Shown piece after piece: positions 35,766 to 45,004 of a stretch of 64,000 nt of DNA. This stretch comes from Lysobacter capsici. GTDB lineage: Bacteria > Pseudomonadota > Gammaproteobacteria > Xanthomonadales > Xanthomonadaceae. A model generated the notes under the pieces. That model had not been told where the DNA came from and ran no database searches. It worked only from the letters and a program-made list of their open reading frames with translations. The stretch is from assembly GCF_018732085.1 (NCBI RefSeq), contig NZ_CP076103.1, forward strand, positions 4,278,001-4,342,000, in the 5' to 3' direction. The translations under genes were made by a program, and so were the position numbers. The first letter of the stretch is position 1; each line of letters begins with the position of its first letter.

Positions 35766-36926
35766 TCACCGCTCCGGCCAATACCAAGCCGGCGCATCCA
35801 GCATCCCCTGCCCGGCGATGCCGGTCTGGCTGAACTGTTTTTCCAGATGCAGGCTGTTGCAATCGTCTTCGGCCTCCAACGCGCTGATCAGGCGCGAGGC
35901 ATGCGAGACCACCCACACCTGGGTGCGGCGCGAGGCGTGCGCGATCAGCCGCGCCAGCGCCGGCAGCAGGTCCGGGTGCAGGCTGGTTTCGGGCTCGTTG
36001 AGCACCATCAGCGGCGGCGGTCGCGGGGTGTGCAGGGCGGCGATCCACAGCAGATAGCGCAAGGTGCCGTCGGACAGTTCCGCCGCCGACAACGGCCGCA
36101 GCAGGCCGTGCTGGAAGAAGCGCAGCGAGAAACGTCCGCCCTCGCCGTCGACCTCGACCCGCGCGCCGGGAAACGCATCGTCGACCGCCTCGGCCAGCGC
36201 GCGCGGATCGCCGATCTCGACGATGGTCTGCCAGGCCGCGGCCAGATCGCGGCCATCGTGGCTCAACACCGGCGTGCGCGTGCCCAGTTGCGGCTGCCGC
36301 GCCGGCGCTTGCGCGTCGCTGCGGAAGTGATCGTAGAAACGCCAGCCGCGGATGGTTTCGCGCAGGCTCAGCACCTCCGGCGCGGCGCGCGGGTCGGCGA
36401 TCTGGGCGAACACGCTGTCGAACGCGCTCAGGTGTTCGGCCGCGACCCGCCAGCCGCGCCCCTCGCGCACCCGCGCCATCGGCCCGCGCCGGTCGACCAG
36501 CAGATTGGACGAGCGCAGGAACGGCCCGCTCCAGATCGCCTCGCGCTTGATTTCCGGATCGTGGGCGAACATCGAAAGGCTCGGCGTCGGCAGGCCCAGG
36601 TCGATCGCATAGCCGTATTCGTCGCCGGCGAAGCCCAGCCGCAGCGACACCGGCGCGTTGCGCGGCCCGCCCTGGATCGGCACCTCACCGCGCTTCATCC
36701 GCGCCGAGATCGTCTCCGGCCCGGCCCATAACGTCGACTCCAAGCCGCCCTCGCGCGCCAGCGCCGTCACCACTCCGCCCTGCGCGGTCTGGGCGAGCAG
36801 GCGCAGCGCGCGGTACAGATTCGACTTGCCGCTGCCGTTGGCGCCGGTGACCACGTTGAGCCGGCCCATCGGCACGACCAGTTCGCGCAGGGAACGGTAA
36901 TTGGCGATGGCCAGGGTGCTGAGCAT
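35766..36926 (-). CDS. solitary RecF-like AAA family ATPase
   Basis: A 386-residue ABC/SMC-type ATPase. The Walker A is GANGSGKS near residue 28, in TLAIANYRSLRELVVPMGRLNVVTGANG; the signature region is LSAAELSDGTLRYLLW, and the Walker B is LMVLNEPETSLHPDLLPAL, with a switch histidine in VVSHASRL. No TOPRIM domain follows, unlike OLD nucleases. This class sits in RecF-like groups involved in DNA handling; some relatives work in phage defence with a partner gene. None is present here. The start at 36926 fits the family; the upstream open frame is non-coding. Confidence 0.88.
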   Translation of the reverse strand: MLSTLAIANYRSLRELVVPMGRLNVVTGANGSGKSNLYRALRLLAQTAQGGVVTALAREGGLESTLWAGPETISARMKRGEVPIQGGPRNAPVSLRLGFAGDEYGYAIDLGLPTPSLSMFAHDPEIKREAIWSGPFLRSSNLLVDRRGPMARVREGRGWRVAAEHLSAFDSVFAQIADPRAAPEVLSLRETIRGWRFYDHFRSDAQAPARQPQLGTRTPVLSHDGRDLAAAWQTIVEIGDPRALAEAVDDAFPGARVEVDGEGGRFSLRFFQHGLLRPLSAAELSDGTLRYLLWIAALHTPRPPPLMVLNEPETSLHPDLLPALARLIAHASRRTQVWVVSHASRLISALEAEDDCNSLHLEKQFSQTGIAGQGMLDAPAWYWPER

Positions 36927-37202
36927 GCGGGTCGAACGCGGGAGACGGGCGCCCAGCCTGCCAGAAGCCGCCCGCCGGCGCCCGCACCTGTCGACACTGA
37001 CAGGCGACGTCCTTAAACGGACATTGATCACGTTATTATTGTCTAGCGAGTCACCCTCAGGCACGGATATTCCGTGCCTGCGTTCGTCTGGGGACCCGAC
37101 CGACCCGGCCTTCCGGCCGTGCGGCGGGAGGACGGATCGACTCGAATCAGGCGCTGCGTCCGCACCGGCCGCGGCTTTCAGGAAAGCAGTTTGAAGGAAC
37201 GA

Positions 37203-38174
37203 ATGACGATGAAGACCGCAAACAGGGGAATCCAGGCCGCCGCCTGCGTGATCGGCCTGGCCGCCGCGCTGAGCGCCGCACCGGGCTGGGCCCAGCGCAA
37301 GAGCGCGCAGGACCAGCGCGCCGAGAAGATGACCCAGATCCCGACCTGCTCCAAGAACCTCGGCGCGATTTCGGTGATCGAGCCCGAAGACACGGTGAAC
37401 TGGTGGAGCGGCCAGCAGCTGCCCGCGCCGAGCAAGCTGATCAAGGTGTTCGTGCAGAAATCGCGCTGCTTCACCCTGGTCGACCGCGGCGTCGGCATGG
37501 ACTCGGCGATGCGCGAACGCGATCTGGCCGCAGACGGCCAGCTGCGCAACAAATCCAACATCGGCAAGGGCCAGATCCGCGCCGCCGACTACGTGCTGGT
37601 GCCGGACCTGATCTCCAAGAACAGCAACGCCGGCGGCAACGCGATCGGCGGCCTGCTCGGCGGTCTGATCGGCGGCAAGGCCGGCGCGGTCGCCGGCAAC
37701 CTCAACTTCAACAAGAAGACCGCCGACGTGGTGCTGACGGTGACCGACGTGCGCTCCTCCGAGCAGGTCGCGATGGCCGAAGGCAGCGCCAAGAAGACCG
37801 ACATCGGTTTCGGCGGCAGCGGCGCCTTGTTCGGCGGCAGCGGCCTGGGCGGCGCCGGCGTGTCGGGCTACGCCAACACCGAAGTCGGCCAGGTCATCAC
37901 CCTGGCGTACCTGCAGGCCTACACCAACCTGGTCGCCGAACTGGGCGGGCTGTCGAACAACCCGTCGGCCTCGAATTCGCAGCAGGCGGTCACCGTGGTC
38001 AAGGCCGCGCGCCTGTTCGCCAATTCCAACGGCGCCGGCAAGGTGGTGCGTCCGCTCGACCCGGGCATGATGCTCTACCCCACCGGCAACAAGCAGGGCG
38101 CGATGTGGGAAGTCGAGGACGAACTGGGCAACAAGGGCTGGGTGTCTTCGCTGGCGCTGGAGCTGTCGAAGTAA
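37203..38174 (+). CDS. secreted CsgG/HfaB-like protein with glycine-zipper
   Basis: A 323-residue exported protein with a signal peptide (CVIGLAAALSAAPGWAQ, cut near residue 30). The core resembles CsgG/HfaB periplasmic proteins: GAISVIEPED, LIKVFVQKSRCFTLVDRG (the regulator of surface structures pattern), YVLVPDLISKN, and a glycine-zipper AIGGLLGGLIGGKAGAVAG that often forms membrane-active helices. The tail has a small SH3-like GWVSSLALELSK piece. It may help secretion or assembly at the outer membrane. AAGGA precedes ATG 37203; a second ATG lies two codons on. A terminator follows at 38215. Confidence 0.75.
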   Translation: MTMKTANRGIQAAACVIGLAAALSAAPGWAQRKSAQDQRAEKMTQIPTCSKNLGAISVIEPEDTVNWWSGQQLPAPSKLIKVFVQKSRCFTLVDRGVGMDSAMRERDLAADGQLRNKSNIGKGQIRAADYVLVPDLISKNSNAGGNAIGGLLGGLIGGKAGAVAGNLNFNKKTADVVLTVTDVRSSEQVAMAEGSAKKTDIGFGGSGALFGGSGLGGAGVSGYANTEVGQVITLAYLQAYTNLVAELGGLSNNPSASNSQQAVTVVKAARLFANSNGAGKVVRPLDPGMMLYPTGNKQGAMWEVEDELGNKGWVSSLALELSK

Positions 38175-38214
38175 GTCTTCCTCGCTCGCATCATCGGTAG
38201 ACAGACAAACGAAA

Positions 38215-38241
38215 GGGCTGCCGTCACCGGCAGCCCTTTTT
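38215..38241 (+). terminator. Rho-independent terminator after the CsgG-like gene
   Basis: GGGCTGCCG, loop TCAC and CGGCAGCCC form a 9-bp stem followed by TTTTT. It lies 40 bp after the stop codon at 38174. Confidence 0.88.
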
Positions 38242-38294
38242 GTTGCTCCAGCCACGCGCGCTCGATCGCGCAATGAACGGCGGCAGCGAGCGCT

Positions 38295-40282
38295 TTACTT
38301 CGCCGCGCGGCTGCGCGCGATCCAGCCCTGCACCCGCTCGCGCAGGTACTGCAAGGGCACGATGCCGTCGCCGAGCACCTGCTGGTGGAACTGGCGGATG
38401 TCGAAACGATCGCCGAGCGCCTGTTCGGCCTCGCGACGCAGCGCGAAGATTTCCAGCGCGCCCGACTTCGAACCTGCCCCGGCGCCGCCGATGGATGCCC
38501 GTCCGACCACCATCCCGCGCGCCGGTGCGCGCCGCCGAATCGCCGCTGGTGCGGCTTCCTCGCTGAGCGCTTCGGCGTAGCGCGCCCAGCCTTCCCGCCG
38601 CCGCGCCACGAACGCGCCCCGATCGCCGCGGCGTCAGTGATGCCCGGTCATGCACCAGGTGATCGCGGCGCCCGCGGCGATCGTCGCCGGGACGGTCGAG
38701 GTTGGCGCGGTAGATGCCCGGCTTGGCGATGTCGGGCTGCATCTCGTAATGCGAGCTGACCCCGCGCCGGCTGCCGCGCGACTCGCGCTGCACGAAGCGC
38801 GAGAACGCCAGTTCCTCGTCGGCCGGGCGGGGTTCGCCAGGCGCCCGGGCTGACGCCGCCTTCTGCCCCAGTTCGCTCACCGTGCGGGCGTCGCGACGGT
38901 GCGGCGCAGTAGATACCTCGCGCGCGCGCGGTGAACTGCCCGGGTCCAGGCACCACGCAAGGCTCGCCGGCCTCGCGGCGCGCCGATCGCGCAACGGAAG
39001 CCGGCGCGCGAGCGCTTCGCGAACGCGCATCCTCGCGCTGGCCGTGCGCGACGAGAACTCGGCGCACGCGCGCCGCGAGGCGATCTGCGGTTGAGCCGGG
39101 CCAGGTTCTGCCCGGTGACTCGGCCGCCGCGCGGCATCGTCGCCGGGCGCATTGGCGCGGTAGATGCCCCGGCGGCGATCGGGCGATCTCGTTGCGCTGC
39201 ACCCAGCCCGCGCTGTTGCGTTCTTCACCGTCGACGCGGGCTGGCCGGCATCGCGCGATCTTCGCGCTCGTTCGCGCGCGTCGAGCATGCCGCGGCTGCG
39301 AGAACGCCAGTTCTCGCGCCGAGGCGAACGTCGGCGCCGCGGCTTCGATGCCGCGGTCGCTGCCGCGAATCGAGCACCGCCGTTTTCGCTCACCGGCGGC
39401 GGATCTGCGACGGTCGCTTGCCGCCGGCGCCTCTTGGCGCGCGCGGCCGGGGGCGGCGCAGCACGCGCGAGCGGCGACAGCGTCGGGGCCGACAGGCGAT
39501 GCTGTCTGGGCTGCTAGCGCGGCGGCGCGGGCGGCGGCGGCCGGCGTCTGATCAGCGACGAGCGCGGAACCCTTGCCCGCGCGGCATCCTCGCTGTGCTG
39601 CGCCGGTCTCACGACGGCGACCGGCGGCGAGCGTGCGACGGCGTCGATTGCGGCCACGCGCGCCCAGCGTCTTGGGTGCCGAATAACCGGCCTTGAGGCC
39701 CGCGCGCAAATTCACGATCTCGTTGTCGACATAGCCCGGAAAACCGCGCCAGCGGGTCAGCGCCTGCTTGCGTTCTTCGGCCGTCGCCACCGGCTGGCGA
39801 TCGGCGAGATCGGCCAGATTGTTCTGCCAGCCGCCCATGTGGTTGACGTTCCAGCCTTCTGCCTTGCACACGCGCATGCCGCGGCTGGCCTGCAGCATCT
39901 CGCGCAGTTGCGCGTACAGCAGCTGCGCGCCGTCGTCGCCGACCGCGGCACGGTCGATCGCCGAGAAGCGCTGCCACAACCCATCCTCGCGCCGTTCGAA
40001 CGCGCGCAGATCGGCGGCGGCGTTGTGCGGCAGGTAGTCGTGCCGCTTCAACGGCAAGCCGGTCTGGTAGGCCGGACCGGGATCGAAATCGAGCACCGCG
40101 GCCAGGTAATCGTCGGCGATCGCGTCGACCTGGGCGGATGCGTCGTCCTTGCCGGCGGCCTGCCTGGGCGCATCGGCCTTGGCCGCGGCCGGGGGCGGCG
40201 GCAGCGCCGCCAGCGTCGGCAGCGACAGCGCCACCGTCAAGGCCAACAGTCCGATTCGTTGTCTGGTGCGTCGCATAAGCAT
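38295..40282 (-). pseudogene. broken DUF885-family protein gene
   Basis: The 5' part encodes an export signal (RQRIGLLALTVALSLPTLAALPPPPAAA) and a good DUF885 N-terminus (DDYLAAVLDFDPGPAYQTGLPLKRHDYLP, then GGWQNNLADLADRQPV, RWRGFPGYVDNEIVNLRAGLKAGYSAPKT). After about 39670 the frame loses all family character. Scattered matches return in other frames: YEMQPDIAKPGIYRAN near 38730 and a C-terminal GALEIFALRREAEQALGDRF...VLGDGIVPLQYLRERVQGWI ending at 38295. The conserved HExxPGH zinc-type motif is not found. The middle (about 38640-39670) holds repeated fragments, so several frameshifts and rearrangements, or a faulty assembly, have destroyed it. Confidence 0.75.
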
Positions 40283-40483
40283 CTCCCCGGCGGTCATCCG
40301 CAACTCGATGTTAACGATTGCGCGGACACGGCACCCTGCGCCGGAGGTCACGGTGGCTAATGGCCTGGCTGCGAAACAGCGCGGCGGGAACCTGCGTCGC
40401 AGCGCATTGCGACCGCAGTCTCACGACGACGCGGTGCGTGCGAGCGTGTACAAAGGAAGGCCGTTCGCCACCGGATCACGCCC

Positions 40484-40834
40484 ATGCCCCCCACCGACCG
40501 CAACCTGCGCCTGGACTACATCGAATTCACCGTGTCCGACATCGCCGCCTCCAAGGCGTTCTACGCCGAAGCCTTCGGCTGGACCTTCACCGACTACGGC
40601 CCGAACTATTGCGAGTTCAGCGACGGCCGCATGAAGGGCGGCTTCACCACCCAGGGCCGGCCGCAGCCCGGCGGCGCCTTGGTGATCATCTACGCCGACG
40701 ATCTGGACAAGGCGCGACGCAACGTGGAAGACGCCGGTGCCCCGATCGTGGCCAACCACGAATTTCCCGGCGGACGGCGTTTCCACTTCACCGATCCGGA
40801 CGGCTACGAACTGGCGGTGTGGACCCAACAATAA
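40484..40834 (+). CDS. VOC-family (glyoxalase-like) protein
   Basis: A 116-residue protein with two beta-alpha-beta-beta-beta modules of the vicinal oxygen chelate fold: YIEFTVSDIAASKAFYAEAFGWTF at the start and FPGGRRFHFTDPDGYELAVWTQQ at the end. These are metal-dependent enzymes or binding proteins. The metal ligands visible are H/E-type residues in FHFTDPDGYELAVW. The precise reaction is open. It stands alone on the plus strand, divergent from the broken DUF885 gene. Confidence 0.9.
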   Translation: MPPTDRNLRLDYIEFTVSDIAASKAFYAEAFGWTFTDYGPNYCEFSDGRMKGGFTTQGRPQPGGALVIIYADDLDKARRNVEDAGAPIVANHEFPGGRRFHFTDPDGYELAVWTQQ

Positions 40835-40918
40835 ACCCGCGTCAACCGCGTCGGATCGCGGACGCAATCGGCGCCCGGCTTGGCTTATGATCCGGCCATC
40901 GACGAAGGAACGATCTCG

Positions 40919-41155
40919 ATGGCCTTGGACGCGGTAGGCGAAGTGTTCGGCGGTGTGCTGCGGTTCTTCGGGCGCATGGTGGCCGAAGTGTTATTTCAGG
41001 GGTTGCTGTACGGCACCGGCTACGTGTTGCTCAAACCCTTCCACCGGGACAAAGAGCCCAGCGATACCTTGTGCGGCGTGGTCGGCCTGTTGGCGTGGGC
41101 CGCATTCGCGGCCGTCGCGTACATGGCGTATCGCTACGTGCAGTCGCCGGCCTGA
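40919..41155 (+). CDS. small membrane protein of unknown function
   Basis: A 78-residue protein with two hydrophobic helices (VLRFFGRMVAEVLFQGLLYGTGYVLL and VVGLLAWAAFAAVAYMAYRYV) joined by a charged loop HRDKEPSD. The ATG at 40919 is chosen for AAGGA about ten bases upstream; an in-frame ATG at 40886 adds eleven poorly typed residues. No family is recognised. Confidence 0.65.
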   Translation: MALDAVGEVFGGVLRFFGRMVAEVLFQGLLYGTGYVLLKPFHRDKEPSDTLCGVVGLLAWAAFAAVAYMAYRYVQSPA

Positions 41156-41293
41156 TCGCACTCGCCGCAGGGCCGGCGTCGCGAACCACGACACTCGCCC
41201 GGTCCGGCCCAGGTAAATCGAGCAGCCGCCATCTTGACCGGGCCGGGCGATTGCGCATGCTATGCCCTATCGCTTCCACTCACCGATCGCCCC

Positions 41294-41737
41294 ATGGCCT
41301 ACGAACCCCTGCGCATGATCTGGGATTACGCGGACGGCCCGCGTACCGGCATCGCCGACCATAACGGCCGCCCGCATTACTTCTCCTGCGTGTTCGACGA
41401 CGAACTGGGCATCTACGGCGACGTGTTCGACATCACCCCGATCGACGATGAAACCTACGCCTGGGCGCAGGAGCACTGGGCGATCTGGCAACGCTGGGAA
41501 ACCGAAGCCCACGCCGGCCGGCTGAGCGCCGACTCGCACCCCAAGCACGGCCACTTCGACCCGCGCTACAACGAGTTGGAAGCCCTGCTCGACAAGGCCA
41601 TCGACCGGCTCGCGGCGCAGACCCTGCGCCGGCACGGCGAGATCCGCCGCGCATCGATCGAGGGCGAACTGTTTCCGGGGCAGTGGAACCGGCTCGAAGT
41701 CGAGTGGACGCAGTTGCCAGCGAACGCCTCGACCTGA
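41294..41737 (+). CDS. hypothetical cytoplasmic protein
   Basis: A 147-residue acidic protein rich in Trp and Tyr (MIWDYADGPRTGIADHNGRPHYFSCVFDDELG, WAQEHWAIWQRWETEAHAG, ending QWNRLEVEWTQLP). The sequence resembles an uncharacterised family of small proteins found in Xanthomonadaceae and some polymorphic-toxin neighbourhoods, but no name can be given. It starts at 41294 and stands alone; no immunity or toxin gene is seen beside it. Confidence 0.65.
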   Translation: MAYEPLRMIWDYADGPRTGIADHNGRPHYFSCVFDDELGIYGDVFDITPIDDETYAWAQEHWAIWQRWETEAHAGRLSADSHPKHGHFDPRYNELEALLDKAIDRLAAQTLRRHGEIRRASIEGELFPGQWNRLEVEWTQLPANAST

Positions 41738-41790
41738 ACATCCACGAGGCAGTACACCACGCAGATCAGCCTCACCTACGAATAAGGCTG

Positions 41791-41925
41791 CGAGGTATTT
41801 TGTGGGAGGGCCTTCAGCCCCGATGCTTTCCTCTCAGATCGCCCGATCTGCGAAAGCTTTCTTGCAGTAATCCCTCATCGGATCGAAAAGCATCGGGGCT
41901 GAAGCCCCTCCCACAAAAAACCTCG
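41791..41925. repeat. inverted pair of GTGGGAGGGGCTTCAGCCCC repeats
   Basis: CGAGGTATTTTGTGGGAGGG on the left and CCCTCCCACAAAAAACCTCG on the right enclose GCATCGGGGCTGAAGCCCC arms with an AT-richer loop of about 55 bases. It separates the hypothetical gene from the hutU terminator. Confidence 0.9.
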
Positions 41926-41970
41926 GGGCAGCGCACTGACTCTGGCTGGTTGTGGCAATTCCCGCTCCCC

Positions 41971-41998
41971 AAAAAAAACGGCCCGGAATCCCGGGCCG
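41971..41998 (-). terminator. Rho-independent terminator of hutU
   Basis: Read on the minus strand, CGGCCCGG, loop GATT and CCGGGCCG form an 8-bp GC stem followed by eight T residues (A run 41971-41978). It lies about 27 bp past the hutU stop at 42025. Confidence 0.92.
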
Positions 41999-42024
41999 TT
42001 TCGATCCGAAGCACCCCGCCGCGC

Positions 42025-43695
42025 TTACAGCATCGGCAACTTCAAGCCCTGTTCCTTCGCGCACTGCTGCGCGATCTCGTAGCCCGCATCGGCATGCCGC
42101 ATCACGCCGGTGCCGGGGTCATTCCACAGCACCCGCGCGATGCGCTTGTCGGCCTCTTCGCTGCCGTCGCAGACGATGACCACGCCGGAATGCTGCGAGT
42201 AACCCATGCCGACGCCGCCGCCGTGATGCAACGACACCCAGGTCGCGCCGCCGGCGACGTTGAGCATCGCGTTGAGCAAGGGCCAGTCGCTGACCGCGTC
42301 GCTGCCGTCCTTCATCGCTTCGGTCTCGCGATTGGGCGAGGCCACCGAGCCGCTGTCGAGATGATCGCGACCGATCACGATCGGCGCCTTCAACTCGCCG
42401 TTGCGCACCATCTCGTTGAACGCCAGGCCGAGCTTGTGGCGCAGTCCCAGGCCGACCCAGCAGATGCGCGCCGGCAGGCCCTGGAAGCTGATGCGCTCGC
42501 GCGCCATGTCCAGCCAGCGGTGCAGGTGCGCGTCGTCGGCGATGATTTCCTTGACCTTGGCGTCGGTCTTGTAGATGTCTTCCGGATCGCCGCTGAGCGC
42601 GACCCAGCGGAACGGACCGACCCCGCGGCAGAACAGCGGGCGCACGTAGGCCGGCACGAAACCGGGGAAATCGAAGGCGTTCTCGCAGCCCTCGTCCTGC
42701 GCCATCTGGCGGATGTTGTTGCCGTAGTCGAAGGTCGGAATTCCCTGCCTCTGGAACGCGAGCATCGCCTCGACATGCACCCGCATCGACTTCTTGGCCG
42801 CATCGCGCACGCCCTGCGGATCGCTCTTCTGCTCGGCCAGCCAACGCTCGACCGTCCAGCCGATCGGCAGATAGCCATGCACCGGATCGTGCGCGCTGGT
42901 CTGGTCGGTGACCGCATCGGGACGCACGCCGCGGCGCACCAGTTCCGGCAGCACGTCGGCGGCATTGCCGAGCAGCGCGATCGACTTGGCCTCGCCCGCG
43001 GCGGTGTACTTGGCGATGCGCGCCAGCGCGTCGTCGAGATCGCTCGCCTGCTCGTCGACGTAACGCGTGCGCAGGCGCATGTCGATGCTGCTCTGTTTGC
43101 ATTCGATGTTGAGCGAACACGCGCCGGCCAGCGACGCGGCCAGCGGCTGCGCGCCGCCCATGCCGCCCAGGCCGGCGGTCAGGATCCACTTGCCGGTCAG
43201 ATCGCCGCCGTAATGCTGGCGACCCATCTCGACGAAGGTCTCGTAGGTACCCTGGACGATGCCCTGCGAGCCGATGTAGATCCAGCTGCCGGCGGTCATC
43301 TGGCCGTACATCATCAGGCCCTTCTTATCGAGCTCGTTGAAGTGCTCCCAGGTCGCCCAGTGCGGCACCAGGTTGGAATTCGCCAGCAACACGCGCGGCG
43401 CATCGGCATGGGTCGGAAATACACCGACCGGCTTGCCCGACTGGATCAGCAAGGTCTCGTTGTCCTCCAGTTCGCGCAGAGATTTCAAGATCGCATCGAA
43501 CGAAGGCCAGTCGCGCGCCGCGCGGCCGATGCCGCCGTACACCACCAGTTCGGCCGGATTCTCGGCCACGTCCGGGTCGAGGTTGTTCTGGATCATCCGG
43601 AACGCGGCCTCGCTTAGCCACGACTTGCAGGTTTTCTCGCTGCCGCGCGGAGCGCGGATGACGCGGGAGGGATCGTTGCGAGTGGCTGCGGACAT
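42025..43695 (-). CDS. hutU: urocanate hydratase
   Basis: A 556-residue urocanase, the second enzyme of histidine degradation, turning urocanate into imidazolonepropionate with tightly bound NAD. Family landmarks are WLSEAAFRMIQNNLDPDVAENP at the start, the NAD-binding ILTAGLGGMGGAQPLAASLAGA, YVRPLFCRGVGPFRWVALSGDPEDIYKTD with the catalytic-region Cys, and SLHHGGGVGMGYSQHSG near the end. Length is normal. The start at 43695 matches the family; a long upstream open frame is spurious. hutF and hutI lie about 10 kb away; hutH is not in the window. A TetR gene diverges 144 bp upstream and may control it. Confidence 0.97.
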   Translation of the reverse strand: MSAATRNDPSRVIRAPRGSEKTCKSWLSEAAFRMIQNNLDPDVAENPAELVVYGGIGRAARDWPSFDAILKSLRELEDNETLLIQSGKPVGVFPTHADAPRVLLANSNLVPHWATWEHFNELDKKGLMMYGQMTAGSWIYIGSQGIVQGTYETFVEMGRQHYGGDLTGKWILTAGLGGMGGAQPLAASLAGACSLNIECKQSSIDMRLRTRYVDEQASDLDDALARIAKYTAAGEAKSIALLGNAADVLPELVRRGVRPDAVTDQTSAHDPVHGYLPIGWTVERWLAEQKSDPQGVRDAAKKSMRVHVEAMLAFQRQGIPTFDYGNNIRQMAQDEGCENAFDFPGFVPAYVRPLFCRGVGPFRWVALSGDPEDIYKTDAKVKEIIADDAHLHRWLDMARERISFQGLPARICWVGLGLRHKLGLAFNEMVRNGELKAPIVIGRDHLDSGSVASPNRETEAMKDGSDAVSDWPLLNAMLNVAGGATWVSLHHGGGVGMGYSQHSGVVIVCDGSEEADKRIARVLWNDPGTGVMRHADAGYEIAQQCAKEQGLKLPML

Positions 43696-43822
43696 GGCGG
43701 TTTCCGATGCGCGAAAGAGACCCGAATTATCGCGCCGCGTTCCGGCCGCTCGCCAGCGCCGGCACCGCCGCGAGCGCGTGCAAAGCGGTGTTTGCGCCCG
43801 AAACTGTCGCACCGAAGCCAAA

Positions 43823-43841
43823 ATGTATACGCTGTATACAT
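43823..43841. promoter_or_regulatory. perfect palindrome overlapping the TetR start codon
   Basis: ATGTATACGCTGTATACAT is an 8-3-8 exact inverted repeat and includes the first two bases of the TetR ATG at 43840. TetR proteins bind such sites and repress themselves. The transcript may start within it, giving a leaderless message. It also lies about 130 bp from the hutU start on the other strand. Confidence 0.7.
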
Positions 43842-44421
43842 GAGCGCGCCCGCCACCGCCGATCGCATCCTGCGCGCCGCGCGCGCCTTGTTCGAGCGCG
43901 GCGGCGCGCAGGCGGTGAGCATGCGCGGCATCGCCCAGGCCGTCGGGCTGACGCCGATGGCGATCTACCGCCACTTCCCCAACCGCGAAGCGCTGCTGCA
44001 GCGCATCAGCGACGACAGCTTCGAGCAGATCGCCCATCACTGGAGCGCGCGCAACGAAGGCGGCGACGTGATCGCACGGCTGCTGGCGATCCAGCGCATC
44101 TACCTCGACTACGCATTGGCGCACCCGCATCTGTTCGATCACGCCTTCTCGATGCCGCGCGAACGGGCGCGGCGCTTCCCCGAGGATTTCCGCGCGCGCC
44201 GCTCGCCGACCTTGAACGTGGTCGCCGATGTAGTGATCGAAGCGCAACAGGCCGGACGCCTGAAGCCGGGCGATGCCTGGGACATCGCGATGACGTTATG
44301 GGCGCACACCCACGGTCTGATCGCGCTGTACCGCGCCGGCCGTTTCAGTTACGACGAACGCGAGTTCCGCCGTTTCTACGAAGCCTCGCTCGCGCGCTTG
44401 CTGCAGGGCATCGAGGCCTAG
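43840..44421 (+). CDS. TetR/AcrR-family regulator
   Basis: A 193-residue TetR repressor. The HTH is RILRAARALFERGGAQAVSMRGIAQAVGLTPMAIYRHFPNREALLQRI, followed by an all-helical ligand domain ending FYEASLARLLQGI, which resembles WHG-type domains. Its ATG is inside a perfect 19-bp palindrome, so autoregulation is strongly suggested. Being divergent to hutU, it could be a hut repressor replacing HutC, but this is inference from position only; effectors are unknown. Confidence 0.93.
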   Translation: MSAPATADRILRAARALFERGGAQAVSMRGIAQAVGLTPMAIYRHFPNREALLQRISDDSFEQIAHHWSARNEGGDVIARLLAIQRIYLDYALAHPHLFDHAFSMPRERARRFPEDFRARRSPTLNVVADVVIEAQQAGRLKPGDAWDIAMTLWAHTHGLIALYRAGRFSYDEREFRRFYEASLARLLQGIEA

Positions 44422-44462
44422 GCCGCGGACGTCGCGGCCGCGCGCGATAACGCGGGGCCGGA

Positions 44463-44490
44463 CAAAAAGACGCCCGGCACGAGCCGGGCG
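44463..44490 (-). terminator. Rho-independent terminator for the small exported protein gene
   Basis: On the minus strand CGCCCGGC, loop TCGT and GCCGGGCG are followed by TCTTTTTG. It lies about 80 bp past the stop of the gene at 44569 and about 40 bp from the TetR stop. Confidence 0.75.
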
Positions 44491-44568
44491 TTCGATCGAT
44501 CCAGAGTCGGACCAGAAGTTAAGCGAAATCGGGACGCTGAGCGAAACAGCGACTGCGCAAGCCAGGCC

Positions 44569-44904
44569 TCAGTGAACGGCCGGATCGAGCCTGCGCAACG
44601 CACTGGCGACATCGACCTCGCCGGTGCCGTTGAGATCGTCGCGGCTGTAGCTGCGGCCGTAGGCGGCGCAGTCGCGCTTGGACCTGGACTGGATGCGCGA
44701 GCCGGTCTCGCGCAGGCATTGCGCGTCGCTGAGCCTTTTCTTCGCCGGCTGCGCCTGCGCATCGGCCTTCGCATCGACGCTTGTGTCGGCCTGGCGTGCA
44801 TCGGCTTGCACGGTCGATTCGACCTGGGTTTGCGGATTGGGGGTTTGCGCCGCGGCGGCGAACGCGAATGCGCTCAACGCCGTGGCGAGCATCAGACGTT
44901 TCAT
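44569..44904 (-). CDS. small exported protein of unknown function
   Basis: A 111-residue protein. A signal peptide (MLATALSAFAFAAAAQ, cut near residue 20) leads into a Gln/Asp/Ala-rich linker of about 35 residues, then a basic region with two Cys residues (LSDAQCLRETGSRIQSRSKRDCAAYG) that could form a disulfide, and DDLNGTGEVDVASALRRLDP, which loosely resembles a single calcium-binding loop. Location is likely periplasmic. No family name is recognised. Confidence 0.7.
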   Translation of the reverse strand: MKRLMLATALSAFAFAAAAQTPNPQTQVESTVQADARQADTSVDAKADAQAQPAKKRLSDAQCLRETGSRIQSRSKRDCAAYGRSYSRDDLNGTGEVDVASALRRLDPAVH

Positions 44905-45004
44905 GAAGCGCCTCCTGTACGAACAGGGTTGGGAATGGGCTCCATCACCATACGCCCGCCGTGTCGGCGTGACGCAGGTGTCATGCGTTTCGTTTAGCCG
45001 ATTG

